From: an uncultured Methylococcaceae bacterium
GTDB taxonomy: Bacteria > Pseudomonadota > Gammaproteobacteria > Methylococcales > Methylococcaceae
Direction of reading: 5' to 3'
Assembly (NCBI GenBank): GCA_903859815.1
Contig: CAIOOA010000161.1
Location: forward strand, 1-60,603
Length of the DNA stretch: 60,603 nt
Below, one piece after another: positions 37,601-47,165 of this stretch. How positions within the stretch are numbered: the stretch's first letter is position 1; each line of letters starts with the position of its first letter. Under the pieces are notes generated by a model. The model was not told the DNA's origin. It saw only the letters and a program-made list of their open reading frames with translations, and made no database searches. Position numbers and translations under genes: made by a program.

Positions 37601-40518
37601 CAACGGCCAAAGATGGCGAAGGCAATACTGCGTTGAGCACTAAAGAAATATGGGTGACAGGGGGCGAGGATTGGTGGTTTGACAATGGGCCTAGTGACCG
37701 CATGGATGTGCTGCCGGAAAAGAAAGCTTGGGAATCTGGCCAAACCGCTCGCTTGCAAGTCCGTATGCCATTCCGCGAAGCCACCGCCTTGGTGACAGTC
37801 GAGCGTGAAGGGGTATTGGACTCCTACGTTTTGCCCATTTCCGGCAAAGAGCCCGTGATCGAAGTGCCTATCAAGCCTAATTATGCGCCGAATGTGTACG
37901 TCTCAGTATTGGCTGTTCGCGGCAGGGCCAGAGATAATTTTGCATGGTTCAGGGAGTTGGCTGGCAAACTAGGTTTCAAGCTCGAAGACAAATCCATCAC
38001 TGCACTCGTCGATTTAAACAAACCCGCCTTCCGATTAGGCATCGCACAACTGGACGTGGGCTGGACACCTGACCGCTTGAATGTCAAGGTGCAACCGGAT
38101 AAAGAAGTGTACAAGGTGCGAGATAAATCCATCGTCAAAGTCAAAGTGGAACGAGCCGATGGCGGACCCTTGCCACAACAAGCTGAATTTGCCCTCGCTG
38201 CCGTTGACGAGGGCTTGTTGGAACTGAAACCCAACACCTCATGGAAATTATTGGAAGCCATGATGGGCAAACGCGGCATTGAAGTCTACACCGCCACCGC
38301 GCAGATGCAAGTCGTGGGCAAACGCCATTACGGGCGCAAAGCAATACCTCACGGCGGCGGCGGTGGGCGACAAACGGCGAGGGAATTATTCGACACACTT
38401 CTGCTATGGAGAGGACGAGTCCCCATCAACGCCCAAGGCGAGGCAGAAATCGAAGTGCCACTCAACGATTCTCTGACTGCATTTCGTCTAACCGCAGTCG
38501 CCAATGCTGGCATGGGATTCTTTGGGACTGGTGATGCAAGCATCCGGTCCACCCAAGATGTCATGCTACATTCGGGCCTACCTCCCCTAGTTCGGGAAAA
38601 CGATGCTTTTAAGGCTGTGTTTACCCTACGCAACGCTTCCCAACGTAAATTAGCTTTGACCACTAGGGCAAAGTGGTCGGAAATATCACCTAACGGCGCC
38701 AAACCGGCCCCAACTCTTTCGCCTAATGATGACGGGGACAAATCACCAGAAACCTCAAGCAATGCAGCGGATGCAACGGGGCAAGCCTCGGAGCCGGGCA
38801 TCGCTTGGAATGAATTGCCTCCCATAGTCGCCGAATTGGAACCCGGCGAAGCCAAGGAAATGGCATGGAATGTCAATGTTCCTGCTGATGCCTCCAAACT
38901 AAATTGGGAAATTAGCACCGAAGCTGCCGATGGATCAGCCCGTGACCAGATCAAACTAAGCCAAGATGTAATCCCAGTCTGGCCAGTCAGAGTCTACCAA
39001 GCCACATTGGCGCAAATCGACAAACCACTGGCAATGGCTGTGGAACGCCCGGCGGGGGCAATCCAAGGGCGAGGTGGCTTGCGGGTTTCACTGCGCGCTA
39101 AGTTAGGGGACGGCTTGGGCGGTGTGCTTGATTACATGGGTCGCTACCCTTATTCCTGCATGGAGCAACGGGTTTCCAAGGCCATTGCCACTAGAAACAA
39201 GACCCTTTGGGAAGCCAACATGTCGGCCCTTCCCGCTTATATTGACGATGACGGTTTGTTGAAATATTTCGCCGTCAATAGTTTGCAAGGGAGTGATGTA
39301 TTGACATCCTATGTGCTTTCCATCACCGATGAAGCCAAATGGGCGATACCGGAAGAATCCTTACAGCGTCTGCAAGAAGGACTTAAGGATTTCATTGCCG
39401 GAAAAACCAAACGTGTCAGTTCATTAGCCGCCGCAGACTTGGCAATACGCAAACTGGCTGCCATTGAAGCGCTTTCCCGTTACCAACTTGCCACGCCCGA
39501 AATGCTGGGTTCCATCACCCTAGATCCGAACCTGTGGCCTACTTCGGCGGTGCTGGACTGGATCAACATCCTCAAACGGGTATCCAGCATCCCCCAACGC
39601 GATAGCCGTTTGGAACAGGCTGGACAAATCATCCGCTCACGTTTGAATTTGCAAGGGACCAGCATGGGCTTCTCCACCGAAAGCAACGACCGACTCTGGT
39701 GGTTAATGGTCTCCGTGGACGTAAACGCAGTGCGTTCAGTGCTGACTTTGCTGGACCAACCGCAATGGCGGGCTGATCTTCCCAGAATGGCGACCGGTGC
39801 CTTGCGCAGACAACATCGCGGGCATTGGGACACGACACCCGCCAACGCTTGGGGCACATTGGCGATGGAAAAGTTCAGCGAGGCTTTCGAATCAGTCCCA
39901 GTGAGTGGATACACCGAAGCCGATTTGGCTGGGGTGAAAAAGGGCATGGAATGGACCGAGGCCACCAAGCAGCGGGCATTAAACCTTCCTTGGGGCAATG
40001 GTCCAGAAAATCTATCGATAAAACACACCGGAACCGGCAAACCTTGGGCCATTATCCAAAGCCGTGCTGCCCTTCCGTTAAAGCAAGCATTGTTTACTGG
40101 CTACAGCATCAAGCGTAGCATTGAACCCGTGGAACAAAAACAAAATGGGGCTTGGAGTAAGGGCGATGTGGCACGGATTAGGCTGGAAATGGATGCACAA
40201 TCCGATATGACATGGGTTGTGGTTGACGACCCTGTTCCCGCGGGTGCAACGATCCTAGGTTCCGGCTTGGGCGGAGACTCGAAACTGCTGACCAAGAGTG
40301 AGAAAAGCGAGGGTTGGGTCTGGCCCGCCTTTGAGGAGCGTCGATTCGAAGCATTTAGAGCCTATTATGAGTATGTGCCAAAAGGCAAATGGTCATTTGA
40401 ATATACGGTGCGCCTGAACAACCCCGGTAAATTTGAACTGCCGCCCACTCGAGTGGAAGCCTTGTATGCGCCGGAAATGTTCGGCGAATTGCCGAATGGG
40501 GTTTGGGAGATTAACTAG
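34669..40518 (+). CDS. Bacterial alpha-2-macroglobulin (YfaS/YfhM-like)
   Basis: The 1949-residue envelope protein traps proteases. A Sec signal peptide covers residues 1-24 and ends in AAD; no lipobox Cys is seen, unlike E. coli YfhM. MG2-type domains follow, then a bait-like central region with an acidic loop (DQADEEDSSESSPAQV). The thiol-ester motif C1497-M-E-Q1500 lies within YPYSCMEQ, followed by the helical thiol-ester domain and C-terminal MG domain (LPNGVW end). The intact thiol ester places it with protease-crosslinking members. pbpC, often the next gene, is absent. It may protect the periplasm from foreign proteases. Confidence 0.93.
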   Translation: MILRTFPLVLALIFLALCQFTIAADSTEAKVEFFSPQGTVKNVRQVAARFAVPMARLGDLRLEAPFEVECPMKGAGRWVDGRNWVFDFEQDLPAGLRCTFKLKPNAKSLTGQTITGTSLFSFDTGGPSITGTLPDEGSDDIDESPLFILKLDAPADPKSIAEHARCEVEGLQERIEANVWQGEERAKLLTGPLRKNYEYFFEDTPDDRLIVLQCRRNFPPESKLKLVWGAGIASTSGISIQQDQILSYQVRGSFTARFQCEKVNANSHCIPFLPMSLHFSAPISAEKAKQIRLLDASGKAFPADDFDPGKTPTVDALKFKGPFPESSHFRIVLPKDLSDDAGRPLENLSQFPLAVQTDEYPPLAKFNGAFGIIESTEGGVLPVTLRNVEPIVSANRLIPGQEGIPGKLQRLDQNDQAIASWLRKVDKADDERYEELPKAHENDEPRFRNLTGTESVFAAGDRTESFDLPKPNGAKAFEVVGIPLKSPGFYVVELASPRLGIALLGENRPRYVATSALVTNMSVHFKWGRESSLVWVTSLDQAKPVANAEVRVSDFCTGAEFWQGRTGPDGTVKIVGSGVLPEYDSSNYCSTGSTQHPLFISARLGEDMSFVTSGWNKGITPYDFQLTVGNASENKLAHTVFDRTLFRAGETVSMKLLLRKRTSEGFAAYDGDLPDTIEIRHDGSDEKFELTVKYDGQGIAEASWTIPKEAKLGNYWVGLRKGEDWVADTGSFRVEQFRIPSMKANIQPSAEYWVNAKEAKMDLFVNYLSGGGASLLPVKLRSQVRARSVYYPDYEDFEFGGKDVKEGQVENDDQADEEDSSESSPAQVLPLSLDKTGAVRTTIPLPKVETPKELVAELEYQDANGQLLSVSRTLPLLPSEIALGIKQEGWFANKDQLRFKVLALNPSGKPVPGQKVKVELFNKTTYSYRKRLIGGFYDYENHSEYKKLDKACEESTDKAGIIACEVKPEMSGDIVLRATAKDGEGNTALSTKEIWVTGGEDWWFDNGPSDRMDVLPEKKAWESGQTARLQVRMPFREATALVTVEREGVLDSYVLPISGKEPVIEVPIKPNYAPNVYVSVLAVRGRARDNFAWFRELAGKLGFKLEDKSITALVDLNKPAFRLGIAQLDVGWTPDRLNVKVQPDKEVYKVRDKSIVKVKVERADGGPLPQQAEFALAAVDEGLLELKPNTSWKLLEAMMGKRGIEVYTATAQMQVVGKRHYGRKAIPHGGGGGRQTARELFDTLLLWRGRVPINAQGEAEIEVPLNDSLTAFRLTAVANAGMGFFGTGDASIRSTQDVMLHSGLPPLVRENDAFKAVFTLRNASQRKLALTTRAKWSEISPNGAKPAPTLSPNDDGDKSPETSSNAADATGQASEPGIAWNELPPIVAELEPGEAKEMAWNVNVPADASKLNWEISTEAADGSARDQIKLSQDVIPVWPVRVYQATLAQIDKPLAMAVERPAGAIQGRGGLRVSLRAKLGDGLGGVLDYMGRYPYSCMEQRVSKAIATRNKTLWEANMSALPAYIDDDGLLKYFAVNSLQGSDVLTSYVLSITDEAKWAIPEESLQRLQEGLKDFIAGKTKRVSSLAAADLAIRKLAAIEALSRYQLATPEMLGSITLDPNLWPTSAVLDWINILKRVSSIPQRDSRLEQAGQIIRSRLNLQGTSMGFSTESNDRLWWLMVSVDVNAVRSVLTLLDQPQWRADLPRMATGALRRQHRGHWDTTPANAWGTLAMEKFSEAFESVPVSGYTEADLAGVKKGMEWTEATKQRALNLPWGNGPENLSIKHTGTGKPWAIIQSRAALPLKQALFTGYSIKRSIEPVEQKQNGAWSKGDVARIRLEMDAQSDMTWVVVDDPVPAGATILGSGLGGDSKLLTKSEKSEGWVWPAFEERRFEAFRAYYEYVPKGKWSFEYTVRLNNPGKFELPPTRVEALYAPEMFGELPNGVWEIN

Positions 40519-40583
40519 TGAAACTCCCTTTATATACTCGATTCGGCATCCCCGAAGTTTGGATTCATGATGGAGATAATTAA
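40518..40583 (+). pseudogene. Uma2 (DUF820) endonuclease fragment
   Basis: Twenty-one codons read VKLPLYTRFGIPEVWIHDGD plus one residue, then stop. They closely match the K-x3-Y-x4-GIPE-x-W-I core near the end of Uma2-family PD-(D/E)XK proteins. The fragment starts on the macroglobulin stop codon and ends against the next gene, so only this splinter remains. Uma2 genes are multi-copy and mobile in many genomes. Confidence 0.6.
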
Positions 40584-41261
40584 GTGGCACTTACCCAAAT
40601 GCAAATCATCCAATCTCTTGGGGAAGCGATGGCTTGGTTTGAACGCGAAATTAACTGGGGGATTCCACCGACTGAACTGCGCCATCTCTGTGGCCGCATA
40701 GGCGAGCTTTATGCTGCATTGATCACAAACGGTCAAATGGCTACTGCGGTCAATCAAAAAGGGTATGACGTAGTCAGTGCCGATGGCCAGAGAATCTCAG
40801 TCAAAACCACAGCCGTGATGGGTACTGCTGGTCATATCACGTTAAACTCTAATACTCTGGAATTTGTAGATCGGGTAATCTTTCTTCGTATCAATACCGA
40901 GGAGATGCAAATCGAGACTCTCTTGGATGTTTCTAAGGACAAAATCCAAGATATTGTTCAAAATATTGACGGAAAGCGAACTTTCCCCATCGCACAACTA
41001 CTCGTCAAACCTTCAACACACGAAATAAAATCTGTAAAAGAAGTTTCTTACCAAAATTACACTATACGAGAATTGGAGACTGGCAGTATTGAGTTGGAAC
41101 TTGGTGGCGAAAACCTATATCCTGTTAAACCCATTCTTCGTAGGATTGCTAATGAACTCAATATCAGTTTACTTAATAACAATGGTAATTTGCTCAATAC
41201 CCGTCAACTTGGAAGCCAGATTATCCGACACTTGCAAAGTTTGACATCAACGAATGCCTAA
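40584..41261 (+). CDS. Unrecognised protein with PD-(D/E)XK-like core
   Basis: The 225-residue product starts at GTG. Residues 30-75 contain CGRIGELYAAL, then KGYDVVSADGQRISVKTTAV. The spacing E, then D, then x-VKTT recalls the catalytic core of restriction-like PD-(D/E)XK nucleases. The C-terminal part is helical (PVKPILRRIANELN and LNTRQLGSQIIRHLQ) and could bind DNA. I recognise the N-terminal block as a recurrent uncharacterised bacterial family but cannot name it with certainty. It overlaps the next broken gene by eight bases if that gene starts at 41254. Confidence 0.7.
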   Translation: MALTQMQIIQSLGEAMAWFEREINWGIPPTELRHLCGRIGELYAALITNGQMATAVNQKGYDVVSADGQRISVKTTAVMGTAGHITLNSNTLEFVDRVIFLRINTEEMQIETLLDVSKDKIQDIVQNIDGKRTFPIAQLLVKPSTHEIKSVKEVSYQNYTIRELETGSIELELGGENLYPVKPILRRIANELNISLLNNNGNLLNTRQLGSQIIRHLQSLTSTNA

Positions 41262-41271
41262 TACCAGAGTA

Positions 41272-42411
41272 ATGTCAACCACAACTCAATCTAGTGGCTT
41301 CGATCCCCGCCACAATAATTTTGACTTGCTACGTTTGTTCGCCGCCAGCCAAGTGGCCTTCATTCATATCGGTGATGAGCTTCATATCCCATTCAGCGGG
41401 TGGTTGTTGAGTTTCAGGCAATTTCTCGATTATTTCCCCGGCGTACCCATTTTCTTTGTCATTAGTGGATTATTAATTTCTGCTTCGTTGGATCGCAACC
41501 CAAATCTAAAAAACTATGCGATTAACCGCTGTCTATGCATATTTCCCGCGTTGCGGATTTCAACACTATTGACTCTCTTATTACTGGTTATTTTTGGCTA
41601 CCGGATTTGGTCGGCTATCAATACAACGGGTCAAAACTCAATCATTGTCGTGGCAAAATGGCTGATGGCTCAATTTTCCATTGCCCAGTATTACACCCCG
41701 GCTATTTTCAGAAATAATTTTGGTGTTGGTCAATTAAATGGCAGCTAGTGGACAATACCTGTTGAGTTGCAGTTTTACCTCGTCCTGCCAATACTAGCTT
41801 CTTTGCTCTGGCGCGGCATGATTCCACTACTGCAAAATATCCGCTTATTGGCGATGACTCTGTTGTTATTTACTTTTTCTTGGGTCTATGTCCATTATAA
41901 TGAGGTATTGAGTCAGTTCAGCATGAAATTAGCCATACTCATTCGACTAAGTCTAATGCCTTATTTGTATATATTCATGCTAGGCATAATAATCCAGCGC
42001 AACCAGATCTTTCTATTCAGGTTGCTAAACGGCAAGGGTTTTTACTGGTTAATGCTTTATCTAGCGGTTGCCTACATTGTCAGTCTATATGACCAGAAAC
42101 CTCAAAATATTTATACTTCGAATTTACTTTTGATGACTCTGCTTTCGTTCACAGTTATTTCCCTAGCTTTTACAGGTAGACAACTTGCCGAAACTTTACT
42201 CAGAGGCAATGACATTTCCTATGGCACTTATATTTACCATGGCATTGTTCTAAATATAGCCTTTGAAATGGGTTACTCGAAAAGCCTCACTGCATTTTTC
42301 GTAGTGCTTTTGGTTTCTTATCAGTTAGCCTACCTGTCTTGGTTAGTGATCGAACAACCGGCATTGACCGTAAAACCCAGCCCTCTTTTGTCGCGTGGTC
42401 ATCCACACTAG
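41272..42411 (+). pseudogene. Acyltransferase-3 family membrane protein with internal amber stop
   Basis: Both halves belong to one OafA-like acyltransferase of about 379 residues with around ten membrane segments. The first half starts NNFDLLRLFAASQVAFIHIG, the family motif with the catalytic His. A TAG at 41746-41748 falls between GQLNGS and WTIPVELQFYLVLP, where relatives have Leu (NGSLWTIPVE). The frame continues unbroken to 42411. A single base substitution from TTG explains it. Such enzymes O-acetylate surface sugars, which would fit the rfb operon. Suppression or a sequencing error cannot be excluded. Confidence 0.85.
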
Positions 42412-42511
42412 ATTTTACCGATCCTAAAGACTTGTAGACAAAACTCCCAAATTGGGTTCCAATCGCGTTAAAGTATGCAAGCATCGATTGTCATTTATCA
42501 GGTAGCTATTC

Positions 42512-44872
42512 ATGTGCAAATTGCTTCTATTTTCGTTATTTTTTCTTATTGTCGGCTGCACCGCCTTGAATGGATACCGGCTCGACCAACGCTTTGGTTC
42601 GGCGAACTCCGCCCGCTTTGATCAAACAGCGGGCCAGCAAACCAATGTAAATAATTCCGTGGAATATTGGCGAGACGTTAAGCCGATTACCGATAATCGC
42701 TGTGCGGTCTGCCATGGTTGCTTTGATGCGCCATGCCAGTTGCAAATGGGAAGTGTGGAAGGCATCACCCGGGGCGCAAGCAAAACCAAAGTCTACGACG
42801 CAGTGCGCTTGTTTGCCGCGAAACCAACTCGCTTGTTCGTTGATGCAGACAGCAATGCCGAATGGCGTGAGGATGGGTTCTTCCCTGTGTTAAACGAACG
42901 TGAAAACACTCCTGAGGCCAACTTGGATGCCAGCGTCATGGCACGGATGTTGACCTTGAAAGGAAACTATCATTTCCCCGAAGGCAGTGTGCTTCCCAAT
43001 GATCGATTTGATTTTTCCCTAGACCGGGACCAGTATTGCCCCGCCATCGAAGAATTTGATGACTTTGCCCAGAAGCATCCCGATTGGGGCATGCCCTATG
43101 GTTTGCCATCCATTTCAAAAAAAGAAGAACAAACCCTGAAGCAGTGGCTGGAAGCCGGCGCACCCGCAGATTCAGCCAAACCGCCAACCCAAGCAGAACT
43201 TAAACGGGTTGCCGAGTGGGAAGATTTTTTTAACGGCCCAACCAAAAAAGACCAACTGATGGCCCGTTACATCTTCGAGCATTGGTTCTTGGCGCATCTT
43301 TATTTTGAGGACTTGCCGAAAAGTGGGTTTTTTGAACTAGTACGTTCCAAAACACCACCCGGTCAACCCATTCAATTCATCGCCAGCCGCAGACCTTATG
43401 ATGATCCCGGCGTTCCCAGGGTATATTATCGCTTACGCCCGGTAAGAGGCACCCTATTGGCAAAAACACACATGCCTTATCCGTTAAGCTATTACAAGAT
43501 GGCTAAACTACGTAGTTGGTTCGTGGATGATCCTTACACGGTGGACACACTGCCCTCCTATGATCCCGTGAGTGCGTCGAACCCTTTCGTCACTTTTGAG
43601 CAAATTCCGGTGCGCTCCCGTCACAGATTAATGCTGGACGAGGCTGAGTTTACTTTAATGGGATTTATCAAAGGCCCTGTTTGTCGGGGACAAGTCGCGC
43701 TAAATGTCATCACCGATTATTTTTGGGTGGGTTTCACAAATCCTGATCAAGAGGTCGTCGAAAACAACGCCAACCATTTATCTAAACTACTGCAAAACGT
43801 CAGACTACCCACAGATCAAGAAAGTAATGCGGGTTTGTTAAAGTGGCTGTCCTATGCCAAGATGCAAAATCAATATCTACACGATAAAAGTGAATTCTTG
43901 AATATGCAGATGGTTGGCAGCAAATTGCCCAATATGAGTATGATTTGGGGGGGTGACGGCATTAATAAAAATGCCGCTCTGACCGTATTTCGCCATTTTG
44001 ACAGCGCCTCTGTGGTCAAAGGTTTGATCGGTGACAAACCACAAACAGCGTTGATTATGGGCTATACCTTACTAGAACGTATGCATTACTTATTAGTGGC
44101 TGGATTTGATGTATTTGGCAACACGGCGCACCAACTTGAATCCAGACTTTATATGGACTTTCTACGCATGGAAGGCGAATTTAATTTCCTCGCCTTGCTG
44201 CCTTTAGAATCGCGTAATCAAGTCAGAGACTTTTGGTATCGCAATGCATCTGAAGACGTAAAAGCCTATTTGAATGGAAGTAAGGCATTTTTCTACCAAA
44301 ACAGCGGCATTCAATACAAGACCGACGACCCATTGACTGAATTGTATTCACTTTGGAAATCCCAACTTAAGCCTGTCTTGGATAGGCGCTATGAATTAGA
44401 TCAAGACAAGCTGGATAAGAAAGATTTAGGCTATTTGATTCAACTTGCCAAAATCAAAGGCAGGGCTATTTCGTCCTTGCCAGAAGATGTTTTTCTGATG
44501 GTGACAGACAAACAAGGCAAGGAACATCACTTCACGATCCTACGCAATAGCGCCCATAGCAATATATCGCAGATGTTTAAGGAAGATGCCCGCCGATTGC
44601 CAGATGAAGACACCCTCACGGTAGTCCCCGGCTTTTTAGGGGCTTATCCCAACGCATTTTATCGGTTAGATGCTGTGCAACTGCCTGAGTTTGTCGAACG
44701 GGTTAGCAATATCCAATCTGAGTCTGATTATGCACAACTCAGTTCAAAATTTGCCCTGCGCCGGACAGATAAGCGGTTTTGGTCGCATAGCGATGATTTA
44801 ATTGAAAACTATCGCAAGACGTTTCCCATCGAAGCAGGCTTATTTGATTACAATCGATTTGAAAACCGATGA
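42512..44872 (+). CDS. cti: Fatty acid cis/trans isomerase
   Basis: The 786-residue periplasmic enzyme converts cis-unsaturated fatty acyl chains of membrane phospholipids to trans, stiffening the membrane under solvent or heat stress. It carries a c-type heme site C64-A-V-C67-H68, as known for Pseudomonas Cti. Its N-terminus looks like a lipoprotein signal (LLFSLFFLIVGC), which is unusual because the characterised enzyme is soluble. Length matches the family. The enzyme acts without a cofactor supply gene next to it. Confidence 0.95.
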   Translation: MCKLLLFSLFFLIVGCTALNGYRLDQRFGSANSARFDQTAGQQTNVNNSVEYWRDVKPITDNRCAVCHGCFDAPCQLQMGSVEGITRGASKTKVYDAVRLFAAKPTRLFVDADSNAEWREDGFFPVLNERENTPEANLDASVMARMLTLKGNYHFPEGSVLPNDRFDFSLDRDQYCPAIEEFDDFAQKHPDWGMPYGLPSISKKEEQTLKQWLEAGAPADSAKPPTQAELKRVAEWEDFFNGPTKKDQLMARYIFEHWFLAHLYFEDLPKSGFFELVRSKTPPGQPIQFIASRRPYDDPGVPRVYYRLRPVRGTLLAKTHMPYPLSYYKMAKLRSWFVDDPYTVDTLPSYDPVSASNPFVTFEQIPVRSRHRLMLDEAEFTLMGFIKGPVCRGQVALNVITDYFWVGFTNPDQEVVENNANHLSKLLQNVRLPTDQESNAGLLKWLSYAKMQNQYLHDKSEFLNMQMVGSKLPNMSMIWGGDGINKNAALTVFRHFDSASVVKGLIGDKPQTALIMGYTLLERMHYLLVAGFDVFGNTAHQLESRLYMDFLRMEGEFNFLALLPLESRNQVRDFWYRNASEDVKAYLNGSKAFFYQNSGIQYKTDDPLTELYSLWKSQLKPVLDRRYELDQDKLDKKDLGYLIQLAKIKGRAISSLPEDVFLMVTDKQGKEHHFTILRNSAHSNISQMFKEDARRLPDEDTLTVVPGFLGAYPNAFYRLDAVQLPEFVERVSNIQSESDYAQLSSKFALRRTDKRFWSHSDDLIENYRKTFPIEAGLFDYNRFENR

Positions 44873-44988
44873 AAGCAAGGACTCAGTTTGCTAAGTGAAT
44901 AGGCGTCAATGACTTGTATGCCTAATCAATAATTTTTAAAATGAAACCTATTGTTGCCCTTCCACACTAACGCCCTAGGAGATTGACT

Positions 44989-45696
44989 ATGAAGTTGCTG
45001 ACCCGTGCTTTACCCTGCCTGTTTGTCATAGCCTTTTTATTTGGCTGTGCCTCCAGCCATATCACCGACCGCCATGAATATAAGGGCGCGAAGATCGCAC
45101 GACCCAATCAAATTTTCGTTTATGATTTTGCCGCCAGCTCGTCGGACGTACCTTCCGATTCGGCACTTGCGGGTCAATATTCAGACCCTACCATGGCACA
45201 AACGCCTGAGCAGATTGCCACCGGTCGTCAGGTAGGGGCCGAAATCGCTCAAAATTTGGTTAGCGAGATTCTCAGCATGGGATTGTCGGCAGTGGAAGTC
45301 TCTGGACAAGCATCGCCAAAAGTGGGCGATCTAGTGATCCGTGGTTATATCCTCTCACTTGACGAGGGCAACGCTGCCAAACGGGTCGCCATAGGTTTTG
45401 GTTCAGGCGCTTCCCACCTGAAAACTGCCGTAGAAGGGTTTCTGATGACGGAGAATGGTTTGAAAAAGCTTGGATCAGGGGATGATGAAGTCGGTGGAAG
45501 CAAATCGCCGGGAACCGCAGTGGCACTTGCCGGGGCGGTCGCAACCGCCAACCCGGCAGGGCTTATCATCAGTAGCGCAATGAAAGCTCACGGAGAAATG
45601 AGCGGCAGTAGCACCATTGAAGGACGTGCCAAGCAGACTGCCCAAGAAATTGCCAAAATTTTGAAAAAGAAATTTAAGGAACAAGGCTGGATTTAA
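44989..45696 (+). CDS. DUF4410-like lipoprotein
   Basis: The 235-residue protein has a lipoprotein signal (LFVIAFLFGCASS, lipid-attached Cys near residue 20). The region FVYDFAASSSDVPSDSAL through LVIRGYILSLDEGN fits the DUF4410 family of putative outer-membrane lipoproteins of unknown function. ATG 44989 follows a clear taggag box, so the slightly longer TTG start was dropped. It is monocistronic and convergent with the AI-2E-type permease gene. Confidence 0.82.
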   Translation: MKLLTRALPCLFVIAFLFGCASSHITDRHEYKGAKIARPNQIFVYDFAASSSDVPSDSALAGQYSDPTMAQTPEQIATGRQVGAEIAQNLVSEILSMGLSAVEVSGQASPKVGDLVIRGYILSLDEGNAAKRVAIGFGSGASHLKTAVEGFLMTENGLKKLGSGDDEVGGSKSPGTAVALAGAVATANPAGLIISSAMKAHGEMSGSSTIEGRAKQTAQEIAKILKKKFKEQGWI

Positions 45697-45709
45697 AAGA
45701 TTCACTCCG

Positions 45710-46819
45710 TCATGGCTTGGCTGAATCTGTTCCTTTCTCGCTATAGACCCAAGCCATCAGCAACTGGTAACCCAAGGCCAACATCACCGAGCCCAAAAAC
45801 AAGCCGATGATGCCTTGGGTCGCCATGCCACCTAGAGCACCCAATAGTATCACCGGCATTGGTGCGTCCGCACCACGACCCAACATCAAAGGTTTAAGGA
45901 CGTTATCAACCGACCCGGCGACCAATGTGTAAACGGTGAACATCACCGCCACCGTGGTGGAATCATTGGTGGAAAACACATAAAAAATAGTTGGTAGCGC
46001 GACGACCAGGGCAGGAATCTGCGCTATCCCTAACAATAAAACCAATAATGCCAGAACGCCAGCGGCAGGAACCCCAACCAAAATAAACCCAGCCCCCAAT
46101 AACAAGGCTTGGATACAGGCAATGCCGACCACACCTTGGGCCACGGCGCGTATTGTTGTCGTTGAAATATGGATAAAGTTATCCCCTTTGTCGGGCCCAA
46201 GCATTCTTTGTGCAATGGCCCTGGCCGATTCATGGGCTGGCTCGGCATAGGCCATCCATATCCCCGCCACAATCAAAGAAACCAAAAACTTCAACATGCC
46301 GGTGCCGGCGCTAGTGGCATAACCCAATATTTCCTTGGTGATATCTAAAAGCTTGGGTTCATATTTTGCCAAGACAGCGCCAATGTCATCGTGTGCAGCC
46401 GTCCATAATGCAAAAAGATTATCACCCACCACTGGCCAACTCGCCACAGAGGCGGGAGGCGAAGGCACTTGGAAACTCCCGTCGCGTATCTGGCTGACAA
46501 ACCCTGTGCTTGAATCCGCAAAGGACATGACTAATAAGGTGGTGGGAACCAACACGCCCACCAGAATCGCCAACACTAATATGCTTGCGGCACGGCCTTC
46601 CTTATTACCCATTTTCTTGGATATGAATACGTGCAGAGGATACAGGGTCACGGCCAATATGATCGACCACAGCATCATGCGCATAAAGGGCTTGAAAATG
46701 AAATAACATTCAAGCACCAAAAACCCGAGTAATCCCACTCTAAGGAATAAATCCATTAGGTTGCGGGATATGAGGTTTTCAAGCTTGGAATCTGGTAATG
46801 GGGGAGTTTCTGAATTCAT
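45710..46819 (-). CDS. AI-2E family (PerM/YdiK) transporter
   Basis: The 369-residue inner-membrane protein has eight or so hydrophobic segments in the AI-2E/PerM layout, including ILAVTLYPLHVFISKKMGNK near residue 55 and the C-terminal GLFLGSVMLALGYQLLMAWV. Members include autoinducer-2 exporter TqsA and Na+/H+ antiporters, so substrate is open. It is a single gene, at the edge of an A+T-rich island. Confidence 0.9.
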   Translation of the reverse strand: MNSETPPLPDSKLENLISRNLMDLFLRVGLLGFLVLECYFIFKPFMRMMLWSIILAVTLYPLHVFISKKMGNKEGRAASILVLAILVGVLVPTTLLVMSFADSSTGFVSQIRDGSFQVPSPPASVASWPVVGDNLFALWTAAHDDIGAVLAKYEPKLLDITKEILGYATSAGTGMLKFLVSLIVAGIWMAYAEPAHESARAIAQRMLGPDKGDNFIHISTTTIRAVAQGVVGIACIQALLLGAGFILVGVPAAGVLALLVLLLGIAQIPALVVALPTIFYVFSTNDSTTVAVMFTVYTLVAGSVDNVLKPLMLGRGADAPMPVILLGALGGMATQGIIGLFLGSVMLALGYQLLMAWVYSEKGTDSAKP

Positions 46820-46874
46820 TTTAGACGTTCCTTTATTTGTTGTGCGGGACTCTAGTCTTTTGGAATACCAACTA

Positions 46875-47165
46875 TTAGAGATTACCTTGAGCTTTTATAA
46901 CTGCCGTAAAATCTGACCATTGCTCTATACGGAAAGCCCTAATATCCCTAACCGACTTTGGAAACCAATGCTTTGATCTCAAAGCTTGCATAGCAAGAAA
47001 AAGATTCGCCATGTCTTCATTATCCGTAACATAGAGGCTACCCTGTACCCGGCGAAAACCATATTCATTGAGGATAGCACCTATATCAGCGTAGGCTTGC
47101 GAAACTCCTTTTGGGTGGTGTTGTTCCGTATCAGCAACAACCAAATCAAAAGCCACAGCATACAT
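46875..47165 (-). CDS. vapD: VapD toxin, Cas2-like endoribonuclease
   Basis: The 96-residue protein matches VapD: MYAVAFDLVVADTEQHHP at the start, GFRRVQGSLYVTDNE in the middle and KSVRDIRAFRIEQWSDF at the end. VapD is a ferredoxin-fold RNase related to Cas2. All conserved blocks are present, so it may be active. Its start codon overlaps the stop of the antitoxin gene. No cas genes or CRISPR repeats lie nearby. Confidence 0.92.
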   Translation of the reverse strand: MYAVAFDLVVADTEQHHPKGVSQAYADIGAILNEYGFRRVQGSLYVTDNEDMANLFLAMQALRSKHWFPKSVRDIRAFRIEQWSDFTAVIKAQGNL

